A stretch of 14,164 nt of DNA from JANXVV01 sp038230975 (GCA_038230975.1 JBBRMF010000126.1:1-14164), one strand, 5' to 3'; shown: positions 6,746 to 14,164, counted from the first letter of the stretch. The notes: generated by a model not told the origin, from the letters alone. Made by a program: numbers and translations.

Positions 6746-7885
6746 TCATGATTCAACCCGGTCCAGCAGAAACACCGCGACCGGACCGAAGATCACGATT
6801 GGCACAAACGCCATGATCGCCGGCCACTGATTGGCCCATTCGGTGTTCGGGGATTTACCGCCGAGCATCGTACACAGGAAGATACTCCCCAGCCCAAGCC
6901 CGCTTAGTGTCAGGCATTTCATCGCGGCGGACTTCAACTTCCCCGGCTCGCGCGTCAAAACGCAGGGGATCGCCAGAAGAAGCAAAATGATATTCATTAA
7001 GGGCTGCGTGAATCGGGCATGCTTCACGCGCAGCAGTTCAGCGCTGCCATAGCTCAAGGGTCGATCGAGCAGTTGATTGATCCGCTCGGTAGATAACATA
7101 TTCACGAACGCGCCGCTTCGATAAAGCGCTACTTCTTCCGGTGTGATGCTGCCCTTGTATGGCAGATTGTAATCTTTAATCGTCGTCTTACCGCCCGGTT
7201 CAAGGCCGGTGACGATCTTGGCCCGGGTCAGCTTCCATTGTCCGCCATTGGCGCGCGGTTCCCAGTCGGCGCGCTCGGCGGTGATTTGAGCCACTGGCAT
7301 GTATTCCTCGTTCCGCTGGATAATCGTAATTTCCTGCATGAACGGCGTCTGGGGTTGCGGAACGTATTTCGCAGCCAGAAGCAGATTGCGATTCTCATCC
7401 TGCATCGAGTGAATCTGAAAACTGTTGCCCGACGCCTGCCCGGCTTCGTTGTGACTGCGCGTCAGCTTCGGAATCATCTGCGGAATCACCAATTCCTGAT
7501 CGACCATCAGCAGCGCGTTCAGCACGATCGCCGCCGCGATGATCGGCCACGCCAGCCGCAGCAACGGAACGCCTGCGGATAAAATGGCGCTGAGTTCGTT
7601 CTGGCGGCTCATGCGCATTAGCGTAAACGCCGCCGCCACGATGGGGATGATGCCGGATAGCTGCACAAAAAAGAGGAATATCTGATAGAAGTAATAGTCC
7701 CCGATGGTTCGCAAGAGCGGCCAGATTGTTTCGACCCCGCTGTACCCGCCACGGGTTTGAACGGCCATCAAATCATCGAAGTTGAAGAGCATGTCCAGTA
7801 CGACATAAAGCCCCACGAGAATCATGAAGCTCAAGAGGTAATTCTTGATGAAGCTGGCAGTGACGTAGCGATCGAGAATTTTCAT
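6746..7885 (-). CDS. LptF/LptG-family (YjgP/YjgQ) permease
   Basis: 379 residues. LptF and LptG form the membrane part of the Lpt ABC transporter that pulls lipopolysaccharide from the inner membrane toward the outer membrane. The start MKILDRYVTASFIKNYLLSF is typical of the family and is followed by a first membrane helix (about 12-33). Further helices lie at about 65-90 and 108-128, with the cytoplasmic coupling segment MRMSRQNELSAILSAGVPLL between them, then a periplasmic beta-rich domain (about 130-285) and three C-terminal helices, ending LLDRVES. I cannot tell LptF from LptG. The GT9 glycosyltransferase gene ends 100 bp upstream on the same strand, fitting an envelope-glycan operon. The only visible Shine-Dalgarno sequence is provided by a REP-like hairpin arm (7894-7905). 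The conserved N-terminus fixes this start. Confidence 0.9.
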   Translation of the reverse strand: MKILDRYVTASFIKNYLLSFMILVGLYVVLDMLFNFDDLMAVQTRGGYSGVETIWPLLRTIGDYYFYQIFLFFVQLSGIIPIVAAAFTLMRMSRQNELSAILSAGVPLLRLAWPIIAAAIVLNALLMVDQELVIPQMIPKLTRSHNEAGQASGNSFQIHSMQDENRNLLLAAKYVPQPQTPFMQEITIIQRNEEYMPVAQITAERADWEPRANGGQWKLTRAKIVTGLEPGGKTTIKDYNLPYKGSITPEEVALYRSGAFVNMLSTERINQLLDRPLSYGSAELLRVKHARFTQPLMNIILLLLAIPCVLTREPGKLKSAAMKCLTLSGLGLGSIFLCTMLGGKSPNTEWANQWPAIMAFVPIVIFGPVAVFLLDRVES

Positions 7886-7893
7886 GTCTGGTT

Positions 7894-7905
7894 CCCTCCC
7901 CCCGG
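7894..7905 (-). promoter_or_regulatory. Ribosome binding site of the Lpt permease inside a repeat hairpin
   Basis: Read on the minus strand, the arm CCGGGGGGAGGG is followed by AACCAGAC and the ATG at 7885, so GGAGG lies about 9 bases before the start. The same arm is half of a perfect 12-bp G/C hairpin (with 7910-7921; loop 7906-7909). In the mRNA the site would be paired unless translation or another structure opens it. Confidence 0.5.
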
Positions 7906-8039
7906 TGCTCCGGGGGGAGGGTTAGGGTGAGGGGTCTTTCTTCAATTTGAATCGACAATCACTACCAAAAAATGCGAAGAACCCCTCACCCTAACCCTCC
8001 CCCCATGACAACATGGGGGGAGAGGACCAGAGGGAGGGG
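7894..8039. repeat. REPIN-like composite inverted repeat
   Basis: Unit A (7894-7934) is a perfect 12-bp palindrome CCCTCCCCCCGG-TGCT-CCGGGGGGAGGG followed by TTAGGGTGAGGGG. Unit B (7982-8039) is the same plan on the other strand: CCCCTCACCCTAACCCTCC, then a hairpin whose core is CCCCCCATG (7999-8007) with CATGGGGGG (8012-8020) around ACAA. The facing parts, 7912-7934 and 7982-8004, are a perfect 23-bp inverted repeat across a 47-bp A/T-rich spacer. Two small palindromes facing each other is the layout of a REPIN, a non-autonomous element moved by a RAYT transposase. No such transposase is in the window. It overlaps the end of the GT9 gene and abuts the permease gene. A related single unit lies at 6709-6738. 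Confidence 0.75.
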
Positions 8040-9281
8040 TTTGGCTTTTATGCGACGCCGTCGAATGATATCGCTCACGGTTGAATGAACCGCATCCACG
8101 GTGATTGCCTGCATGCACACATTGTCATTGCAAGGTGAAAAGCGGTGATTGATTGCGTTCACGCACGGGCTGCAAGAGAGGTTCGCCCAGATCACATGCG
8201 TTTTTTGACCGAGTGGGCCAAAAAGCGTGGGCGTTTCCGGGCCGAACAGTACGACCGAATCAACATCGGTCATCGACGAAAAATGTCCCGGCCCGCTGTC
8301 GTTGGTCACCAGCACATCGGCCATCGTGTAAAGCACCATGAGTTGTCGCAATGTCGTATGCCCTGCGATGCTGATGCAGCGTTCGGTGGCGATGGATCGG
8401 GCGACTTTCTCGGCCGCCTCTCGCTCAGAAGGCGCGCCGGTGATGACGAGCAATGCGTCGGGTTCATCGTTCAAAAGCCGTTGCGACAGTTCGATGAAAC
8501 GTTCCGTTGACCATTTGCGAAGAGGCAAAAGATCGCTGGCATTGGGGTTGACCAGGAGAATTGGCCCTTCGACCGATTGACCGGCGAGCCTTTCGAGAAT
8601 GCCGCGCACCGTGGCTACTTCGCCCTCACGTAACCTAAACTTCGGAGGTTCGTATCCGCCATCATCGAGGCGCGGCGCGGGTTCTTTCAGCAGCGGTGTT
8701 TGCTTCGGATCCACCCAGATCGATTGAACCAATTGGTGATACTGCACCGCCACATGCAGGTAAGGATTGTATTGCACGCGATGGGTCAGCAGATCGCCGC
8801 GATAGGGCCCTTCACCTCCAAAGCGATGCAGTCCCACTCTTCGGCGAGCCCCGGTCAAAAAAGCCAGAATCGCCGAGGCGCGCGAGAAGAATTCCATGTC
8901 GACGGCTGCATCGAATTTCATCCGCCGTGCGCGCCATAAAGTGCCGAACATGCCGAGGGCAAGGCGGATCGACGTATCCGTGTCGATGACCAGCACATTT
9001 TCCGGAGGGATGATGTCCAGCAAATCGAGAATGGGTCGATTTTCCTTGAAGACCCAGAAGTAGACATTCTCGCGCCCCACGCGATCGACCGCAGTCTGCA
9101 GCGCGCGGTAAGCCAGCACCGTCGCCCCTTGTTCGATCATTTTGATGAAGAGAATTTTCTGAACCGGCCCGGCAACTCGGCTGGGTGAAAAGAGCCGGCC
9201 GATACGGCGCGCAGTGGTAAGAAACCAGCAGATTGGCTTGCCAAGGCGGCGATCAATTTTGCCTATTAACTGCGGGTTCAA
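7986..9281 (-). CDS. Glycosyltransferase family 9 (heptosyltransferase-like)
   Basis: 431 residues. GT9 enzymes move a sugar, classically ADP-heptose, to the growing LPS core at the cytoplasmic face of the inner membrane. The N-terminal Rossmann half begins KILFIKMIEQGATVLAYRAL (43-62). The nucleotide-sugar half has ILLVNPNAS (241-249), LVITGAPSE (278-286) and the hallmark VTNDSGPGHF (325-334), VVLFGPETP (343-351). A Cys cluster at 370-389 (SCSPC, SPC, VCM) is like that of GT9 proteins. The acceptor is unknown. The start is TTG (9279-9281) with AGGAGA 7 bases upstream; no ATG fits better. The last 17 or so residues (from PLPLVL to GGGLG) are encoded by unit B of the repeat at 7982-8039, so the natural C-terminus may once have ended nearer the RRRRIKAK segment. 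It starts 23 bp after the stop of the Fn3/GH-like gene and precedes the Lpt permease gene. Confidence 0.88.
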   Translation of the reverse strand: MNPQLIGKIDRRLGKPICWFLTTARRIGRLFSPSRVAGPVQKILFIKMIEQGATVLAYRALQTAVDRVGRENVYFWVFKENRPILDLLDIIPPENVLVIDTDTSIRLALGMFGTLWRARRMKFDAAVDMEFFSRASAILAFLTGARRRVGLHRFGGEGPYRGDLLTHRVQYNPYLHVAVQYHQLVQSIWVDPKQTPLLKEPAPRLDDGGYEPPKFRLREGEVATVRGILERLAGQSVEGPILLVNPNASDLLPLRKWSTERFIELSQRLLNDEPDALLVITGAPSEREAAEKVARSIATERCISIAGHTTLRQLMVLYTMADVLVTNDSGPGHFSSMTDVDSVVLFGPETPTLFGPLGQKTHVIWANLSCSPCVNAINHRFSPCNDNVCMQAITVDAVHSTVSDIIRRRRIKAKPLPLVLSPHVVMGGGLG

Positions 9282-9304
9282 CGACCAATCTCCTGCGAAA
9301 ACAC

Positions 9305-12300
9305 TCAGGCAACATACACGTGCATCTCGTACGGCTTGAAGCTGTCGATGATGTTGCCGTTTTGCAGCGTTACACTTCGATTCTCGCCATCGACCGCCAG
9401 CGTCGTCGCCGGAGCAAGACCGGTAGTGGCCAGCGAGACATTACTCACGGCGTTCGCGGACAGATTCAAAGTGAAATAATACTTCTTACCATTGAAGATG
9501 CGCCACGATGTCTCGATGGTGCCGTTATTGGAGATGCTGGTTCCAGCAGGATTTTGAGTGGTCAGCAGGGCCGTTCCGAATTTGCTTAACCGTGCGTTTT
9601 GTACGGTCATTTCCGCGATAACATTGGCAGGAGTTGCGTCATAATTAAAGGGCGTCAACGAGTGCGGGAAATAGACGATGCCGGTCGCCCCGTGGATGAC
9701 GGCATCCCACACTTCGCCACGGAATTCATCAGGCGTTACGCCTCTTTCCTGCGGGCCCACCCAAGGCAGGTTCTGGTTGCTGGTTTCGATATACGCGATG
9801 TTGCGCTTGCCGGGGAACCATTCTGCCACGCGATCGACCAGCTTACCGACGCCGCTAATATTTTCCGGTTGATTCCATCCGGTCACCGGGTAAATGCAAG
9901 GCATGACCCAGTCGGTGTATTGGGTCATGGTTTCATAATAGTTCCGGTCCCGAACGCCCTTGAGCCAGTCGAGAACATATCCACCGGCATACGTGGTGGC
10001 GATCGGGCGGGTTGGATCGATCGAACGCAGCAGATTGAATTCAGCCTGTGCCGGGGGTTGTGCGGTGGCCAGGTCGGTGAGATCTGGTTCGTCGACCGGG
10101 TACAACCAGGACAGCAGATTCGGATCGGTTTTATCGAGAGCGGGATTGGCCAACGGCTCGCGCATGTATTTCAAACCGCGATCGTTGGCGACCTGCGTCC
10201 ACTGTTCAAACGTCGTTGCGTCGCCGTACGATTCGAAGCCGACCATCGTGTTGACGCCGCGCGCCTTCCAATCGCTGAACGTATACGTCGGTTGAAGGAA
10301 TGCGCCGATCGGGAAGAACGTGGTGAGATCCGTGCGCGGCAATGTGCCGCCGGTCGTATTCGTGGTGGCGGAAATAAGGTTGGTGTAGGCCGATGGACCC
10401 CCGGCATTCACCGCGTTAACGCGATAGGTGTACATCGTTGCCGCCGTCAAACCCCCATCGATATAGAAAGTGGTATTGGCGGGCAACGTGGCAACGACAA
10501 CCCAATTGGCGCCGTTCTGTCGCTCGAGTTTAAAGTTGGTTTCATTGGTAGAGTTATCTGTCCAGAGTAGTGACAACTGCGTGTCAGACACCGTGGCCGC
10601 GGCAAGACCGGTTGGAGCCGCCGGCGCATCCGTCACGACGACCGATTTCGTTGTCGCGGTGCTGGTATTCGTGTAAGCCGACGCAACGTTTCCGTTTACC
10701 GCGCGAACCCGGTATGTGTAGCTCGTGGCTTGAAGAAGACTGGCATCGCTGTAGGTTGTCGTGTTCGCTGCGACAGTGATGACGGGGGTCCATGTCACGC
10801 CGTTTTGCCGTTCAACGGCAAAGCCGGTTTCGTCATTGGAATTGTCGATCCAGTTGAGCGTAATTTGCGAACTGCTGTCGGCGACGGTCGACAGCAATGT
10901 TGGCGCGTTCGGTCCGGTCACGACGACCGATTTTGTCGTCGCGGTGCTGGTATTGGTGTAAGCCGACGCACCGTTTGCGTTTACCGCGCGAACGCGGTAC
11001 GTGTAGCTCGTGGCTTGAACAAGACTGGCGTCGCTGTAGCTAGTGGTGTTCGCTGCGAGGGTGATGACCGGGGTCCAGCTTGCGCCGTTTTGCCGTTCGA
11101 CGGCAAAGCCGGTTTCGTTATTGGAATTGTCGATCCAGTTGAGCGTAATTTGCGAAGTGCTGTCGGCGACCGTCGACAAGAGTGTCGGCGCGGTCGGCCC
11201 GGGCATGACAACCGTGCCAGGGGGTGTCAATGCCGAGCTGATATTCGTGTAAGGCGAATTGCCGCCCAGATTGAATGAAGCAACACGATAGGTATAGGTT
11301 GTGTTCGGCGCAACGGCAATATCCACATAGGTCGCGGCATGAGGGGCCAAAGTGGCAACTACGGTGAAAGGTCCGTTGGCCGTTTGGCGTTCAACGCTGA
11401 CGCCGGTTTCAACCCCGAAATTATCGTACCAGTTCAATGTGACCTGCGTGCTGGAATTGGCGACCGCTGACAGATAGTACGGCGCGAAAGGCGGTGTTTG
11501 CGTGACGATGACTGCTTGAGTCGTCGCCGTCGCGGTGGGAGTGTAACCGGAGGGGCCAGCAGCATTGACCGCATTTACCCGATAGCTGTATGCCGTGGCA
11601 GGCGTCAGATTTACAACCGAGTAACTGGTTGAATTCGCGGCGAGGGACGTGATGACCGACCAGTTTGCGCCATTTAATTTTTCGATGGTGAAACCGGTTT
11701 CGTTATTTGAATTGTCGGTCCACGCCAAATTGATTTGTGTCGTAGAGACCACCGTTGCCGCCAATGCGGTCGGGGCCGCCGGAATGGTCGGCGTTACGGT
11801 ACCCTGGGGAGTCGCGACGGAACTTTCATTCGTGTACGGCGAGTTACCCGCATCATTAAATGCCGTTACGCGGTAGGTGTACGTTGTGTTCCCGGCGACG
11901 GTGGTATCGACATAACTTTGGGCATGTGGAGTCAGCGTGGCCACCACACCGTAAGCACCGTTGCCCGTTTTCCGTTCGACCTTCACCCCGGTTTCGGCAC
12001 CGAAGTTGTCATACCATTTCAGCGAGACTTGCGAGCTGGAATCTGCGGTGGCCGAAAGGAAATAGGGCGCATAAGGCGGAGTCGTCGAAACACCGGTCTG
12101 CTGGGTGGTTGCCGTACCCGTGTTACTGTAGGTCGAAGGACCGGCCGCATTGATCGCATTCACGCGATAGCTGTAAGCCGTGTTCGCAGTGAGCCCGGTA
12201 TTGCTATAGCTGGATGAGTTAGCGGGTAGCGAGGCAATAACAGTCCAGGTGGCTCCATTCAAACGTTCGACGTTGTACCCGGTTTCGTTATTCGCATTGT

Positions 12301-13063
12301 CAGTCCAGACCAACCCGATTTGTGAACTTGAAGATGAGGCAGCCACGAGCGAGGTCGGGGCGGAGGGTGCCGTCGGTGTGACGACAACTCCGGGCGTATT
12401 GACAGCACTTTCATTCGTATACGGCGAGCTTCCCGCGTTATTGAACGCCGCAACCCGATAGGTGTATGCGGTGCCGCCGACGACCGTCATATCTGAATAA
12501 CTTTGGGCATGCGGCGCAAGTGTGGCGATCACGGCGAAGGCACCATTCGACGTCTTACGCTCAACCTTGACACCCGTTTCCGTACCCGCGTTATCGAACC
12601 AGCTCAATGAGACCTGTGTGCTGGAGTTGGCGACGGCTGAAAGAAAGTAGGGCGAAAACGGAGGCGACTCGGCCACGACATTGGGAGCCGTCACCGCATT
12701 CCCGATGAAACTGTATGCGGAGTTTCCGCTGACATTGAATGCATGGACGCGATAGGCGTAGGCAGTATTTGCCGCCAAGCCGGAGTCGGTATAGCTTTGC
12801 GTGTTGGCCGCAAGATTACCGTTGAGCGGGGACCAGTTGCCGTTGATGAGCCGCTCGATCCCAAAACCACTTTCGTTGTTCGCGTTATCCTGCCAGGTGA
12901 GTGTGAGCGAGGACGGAGTTGCCGTCCCCACGGCGATACCCGTGGGATTGCCTGGCAGACTCAGCATCTGCCGACTTTCCAAGTGTTCAATCGCAAATCC
13001 GGCAGACTGCTCCATCATGCGCAAGGCGGCGCGACTCTGTTTTTTGGATTTCAAAAACTTCAT
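9305..13063 (-). CDS. Large secreted protein: nine Fn3 domains plus C-terminal glycoside-hydrolase-like barrel
   Basis: 1252 residues from the chosen ATG. The N-terminus is basic (MKFLKSKKQSRAALRMME) and runs into IEHLESRQMLS (25-35), the same LEPR-XLL-like motif as in the S8 protease; no ordinary signal peptide is visible. Nine fibronectin type III domains of 95-99 residues follow (36-907), each with an LxWxDN strand, an ETGxxVER-like strand and YTYRVxAxN. From 908 (FFPIGAFLQ) a TIM-barrel-like domain of clan GH-A style begins: Glu992 in YPVDEPDL is the expected acid/base and Glu1093 in IAYIETSNQ the expected nucleophile; WDAVIHGATGIVYFPHS resembles GH-like proteins of planctomycetes and acidobacteria. 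A beta-rich end (about 1165-1252) closes it. The likely role is extracellular glycan cleavage; the substrate is unknown. The frame stays open upstream to 13180, but GGAG stands 7 bases before ATG 13063 and the motif position supports it. Confidence 0.85.
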   Translation of the reverse strand: MKFLKSKKQSRAALRMMEQSAGFAIEHLESRQMLSLPGNPTGIAVGTATPSSLTLTWQDNANNESGFGIERLINGNWSPLNGNLAANTQSYTDSGLAANTAYAYRVHAFNVSGNSAYSFIGNAVTAPNVVAESPPFSPYFLSAVANSSTQVSLSWFDNAGTETGVKVERKTSNGAFAVIATLAPHAQSYSDMTVVGGTAYTYRVAAFNNAGSSPYTNESAVNTPGVVVTPTAPSAPTSLVAASSSSSQIGLVWTDNANNETGYNVERLNGATWTVIASLPANSSSYSNTGLTANTAYSYRVNAINAAGPSTYSNTGTATTQQTGVSTTPPYAPYFLSATADSSSQVSLKWYDNFGAETGVKVERKTGNGAYGVVATLTPHAQSYVDTTVAGNTTYTYRVTAFNDAGNSPYTNESSVATPQGTVTPTIPAAPTALAATVVSTTQINLAWTDNSNNETGFTIEKLNGANWSVITSLAANSTSYSVVNLTPATAYSYRVNAVNAAGPSGYTPTATATTQAVIVTQTPPFAPYYLSAVANSSTQVTLNWYDNFGVETGVSVERQTANGPFTVVATLAPHAATYVDIAVAPNTTYTYRVASFNLGGNSPYTNISSALTPPGTVVMPGPTAPTLLSTVADSTSQITLNWIDNSNNETGFAVERQNGASWTPVITLAANTTSYSDASLVQATSYTYRVRAVNANGASAYTNTSTATTKSVVVTGPNAPTLLSTVADSSSQITLNWIDNSNDETGFAVERQNGVTWTPVITVAANTTTYSDASLLQATSYTYRVRAVNGNVASAYTNTSTATTKSVVVTDAPAAPTGLAAATVSDTQLSLLWTDNSTNETNFKLERQNGANWVVVATLPANTTFYIDGGLTAATMYTYRVNAVNAGGPSAYTNLISATTNTTGGTLPRTDLTTFFPIGAFLQPTYTFSDWKARGVNTMVGFESYGDATTFEQWTQVANDRGLKYMREPLANPALDKTDPNLLSWLYPVDEPDLTDLATAQPPAQAEFNLLRSIDPTRPIATTYAGGYVLDWLKGVRDRNYYETMTQYTDWVMPCIYPVTGWNQPENISGVGKLVDRVAEWFPGKRNIAYIETSNQNLPWVGPQERGVTPDEFRGEVWDAVIHGATGIVYFPHSLTPFNYDATPANVIAEMTVQNARLSKFGTALLTTQNPAGTSISNNGTIETSWRIFNGKKYYFTLNLSANAVSNVSLATTGLAPATTLAVDGENRSVTLQNGNIIDSFKPYEMHVYVA
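10632..11201 (-). repeat. Tandem 285-bp duplication encoding Fn3 domains 7 and 8
   Basis: Two adjacent copies (about 10632-10916 and 10917-11201) are offset by exactly 285 bp (95 codons). Their products differ at about 10 of 95 residues, and long DNA stretches are nearly identical, for example around 10633-10680 and 10918-10965. Other Fn3 domains in this protein are much more diverged, so this is the youngest duplication. It can shrink or grow by recombination without shifting the frame. Confidence 0.8.
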
Positions 13064-13352
13064 GAATTGTCTCCGTCCAGCTAAGCATGCAATCGGACTA
13101 AAACGCAACCCCATCATGGCCTCATCTGGCATCCAGATTCGATAAACTACCGGGATTCGATGCCCATTCGCCGACGACAATACCCCGATAGCCGTAGCGA
13201 CGCAAACTCATCCTTAGTGATATCGATCGAGAGATCGGAATTGAATCTTCGCACGAATTGCCCAATTCGCCACCGGCCACAATCGCGTGACTCTGGCAAC
13301 GATTCGATTGTCCGGCGCATCAGCGAGTCGAGTGACGGATTTCCCCATCCCT
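13064..13352. other. Intergenic region between the propeller gene and the Fn3/GH-like gene
   Basis: 289 bp between two same-strand genes. It holds the GGAG ribosome binding site of the Fn3 gene just beyond 13063 and a short palindrome CGAATTG-CC-CAATTCG (13254-13269) without a T-tract. No convincing promoter was found; the best minus-strand pair (TTGCGT and TATTGT, 17 bases apart) matches the -35 poorly. The Fn3 frame stays open upstream through part of it, but that stretch looks non-coding. Confidence 0.4.
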
Positions 13353-14164
13353 TTAATGGCCCTTCCCGCCGGGCTCTGCGAACTGAGACAGATCCAATCG
13401 ATACATGATCTGGTTGTATTCGTATCTCGGAGTCGGGTCACTGTCCCGCGAAAAGGTTGTTGTGTAGGTTCCTTCAAAATAGATCATCCGCCCGCCTTCC
13501 TGATCGAACATCGGATGCTGCACCGGGTTGTAGAACGAATAGCGATCGTGCGTGAGGATCTTTCGAGCATCCAGCCATGGCCCTTCCGGGGCGTCGGCCT
13601 CGGCATACCAGATCTCGCCGAGGAATGATGTCTTCCCACCCCGCTGGGCTACGATCATAATCCACTTTTGTCGAAACGCGTTCCAACAGATCGACCCGTT
13701 GTGCGCGTCGAATATCTTGCGGGTTTCAACATCCCGTAACTTCAACGGCTGGTCGGAAGGCACTGCATTTTTCCGCCATGCCCACTTGGAATTTTCCTGC
13801 GTGTAGGATTCGTACGCGGCCGGATCGATCACACTTTTCCAATCCGCCTTCACGCGAATATTCGGCGCTGATTCACCGCAGTAAATATATTCAACCCCAT
13901 CGGCAGCGTGTCGGAATGGATGACCGCTTAAGCGAACCGGCGACTTGAGGTCCAGATTCTTCAATGTCTCAAACGTTCCTTTTTCGTCATTGAACACAAC
14001 AAGCTCACGGCCGAGGACTTCACTCATGCTTTTGAGCTTTGCCAGAGTTGCGATCATACGTTCACGGCCCTGGTCGTCTTTCAACGTGACTAAACCGTCG
14101 ATCCAATGAAGCTCGCCTCCGATGGGCGGAACCATCGACCGACTAAATCCGTCTTTGCCGACGA
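13353..14164 (-). CDS. Beta-propeller protein, GH43-like, 5' end outside the window
   Basis: At least 270 residues; the frame is open to the right edge (VGKDGFSRSMVPP precedes and includes the first in-window ATG at 14135), so the true start lies outside. The sequence has the alternating short strands of a five-bladed glycosidase propeller: GELHWIDGLV, GHPFRHAADGVEYIYCG, HNGSICWNAFRQKWIMIV, GEIWYAEADAPEGPW, YNPVQHPMFDQEGGRMIYFEG. The 'YAEADxPxGPW' and 'NPxQHPxFDxxGGR' blocks are of the kind seen in GH43/GH62-like and related planctomycete proteins of unknown activity. I cannot assign catalytic residues with confidence because the N-terminal blade is missing. It ends 290 bp before the Fn3/GH-like gene on the same strand, so the two may act on related glycans. 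Confidence 0.7.
   Translation of the reverse strand, partial: VGKDGFSRSMVPPIGGELHWIDGLVTLKDDQGRERMIATLAKLKSMSEVLGRELVVFNDEKGTFETLKNLDLKSPVRLSGHPFRHAADGVEYIYCGESAPNIRVKADWKSVIDPAAYESYTQENSKWAWRKNAVPSDQPLKLRDVETRKIFDAHNGSICWNAFRQKWIMIVAQRGGKTSFLGEIWYAEADAPEGPWLDARKILTHDRYSFYNPVQHPMFDQEGGRMIYFEGTYTTTFSRDSDPTPRYEYNQIMYRLDLSQFAEPGGKGH

Noticed and set aside
7935..7981. A/T-rich 47 bp between the repeat units as a promoter for the permease
   Set aside because: No -35/-10 pair with acceptable spacing was found on the minus strand; the A/T bias is also expected of a REPIN spacer.
9599..10570. A 323-codon open frame on the plus strand
   Set aside because: It lies entirely inside the strongly supported minus-strand Fn3/GH-like gene and has an Arg/Gly-rich composition typical of an antisense shadow, with no recognisable domain.
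10632..12960. Regularly spaced repeats that might suggest a CRISPR array or minisatellite
   Set aside because: The period is about 285-295 bp and in frame, and translates to Fn3 domains; there are no short direct repeats with unique spacers.
13064..13180. N-terminal extension of the Fn3/GH-like protein to 13180
   Set aside because: The extra 39 residues look non-coding, while ATG 13063 has GGAG at a good distance and places the LESR motif at the same position as in the protease.

Overview
The window looks like chromosomal DNA from a planctomycete, most likely the Phycisphaerae/Tepidisphaera-like branch. Three things support this. Two unrelated predicted secreted proteins carry a LESRQxLS motif near the N-terminus, of the planctomycete LEPR-XLL type. 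One large protein joins a Pirellula/Verrucomicrobium-type 'membrane-bound dehydrogenase' propeller, HEAT repeats and a terminal CxxCH haem domain. The intergenic spaces hold short GC-rich palindromes of kinds common in these genomes. The assignment rests on protein style only; there is no rRNA, tRNA or housekeeping marker in the window.

Left part (1-3300). A possible broken gene tail lies at the edge, followed by a terminator-like hairpin and two GGGC-type palindromes. Next is a minus-strand gene for a small exported protein of unknown function (294-959). A divergent intergenic region of about 560 bp has one good sigma70-like promoter candidate facing right. It precedes a secreted subtilisin-like protease (S8) fused to a CBM6-type carbohydrate-binding module (1520-3187).

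Middle (3344-6748). A probable two-gene plus-strand operon encodes the propeller/HEAT/c-type haem dehydrogenase-like protein (3344-5905) and, 15 bp downstream, a short-chain dehydrogenase of the KduD/gluconate-5-dehydrogenase style (5921-6700). It converges on a minus-strand LptF/LptG-family permease gene (6746-7885), with a G/C-rich hairpin in the 45 bp between the two stop codons.

Right part (6746-14164, all minus strand). In transcription order this holds a 5'-truncated beta-propeller, GH43-like protein (13353-14164), a 1252-residue protein with nine fibronectin type III domains and a C-terminal glycoside-hydrolase-like barrel (9305-13063), a GT9-family glycosyltransferase (7986-9281) and the Lpt permease. 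The last three are tightly spaced and may be co-transcribed, which links a secreted carbohydrate-active protein to envelope glycan assembly and export. The theme of the window is extracellular carbohydrate and protein handling plus envelope glycans.

The most notable non-coding structure is a composite inverted repeat (7894-8039) that resembles a REPIN (two REP-like palindromes facing each other). It appears to supply the C-terminal codons of the glycosyltransferase and the only visible Shine-Dalgarno sequence of the permease gene. I see no phage, IS transposase, CRISPR array, tRNA or rRNA.
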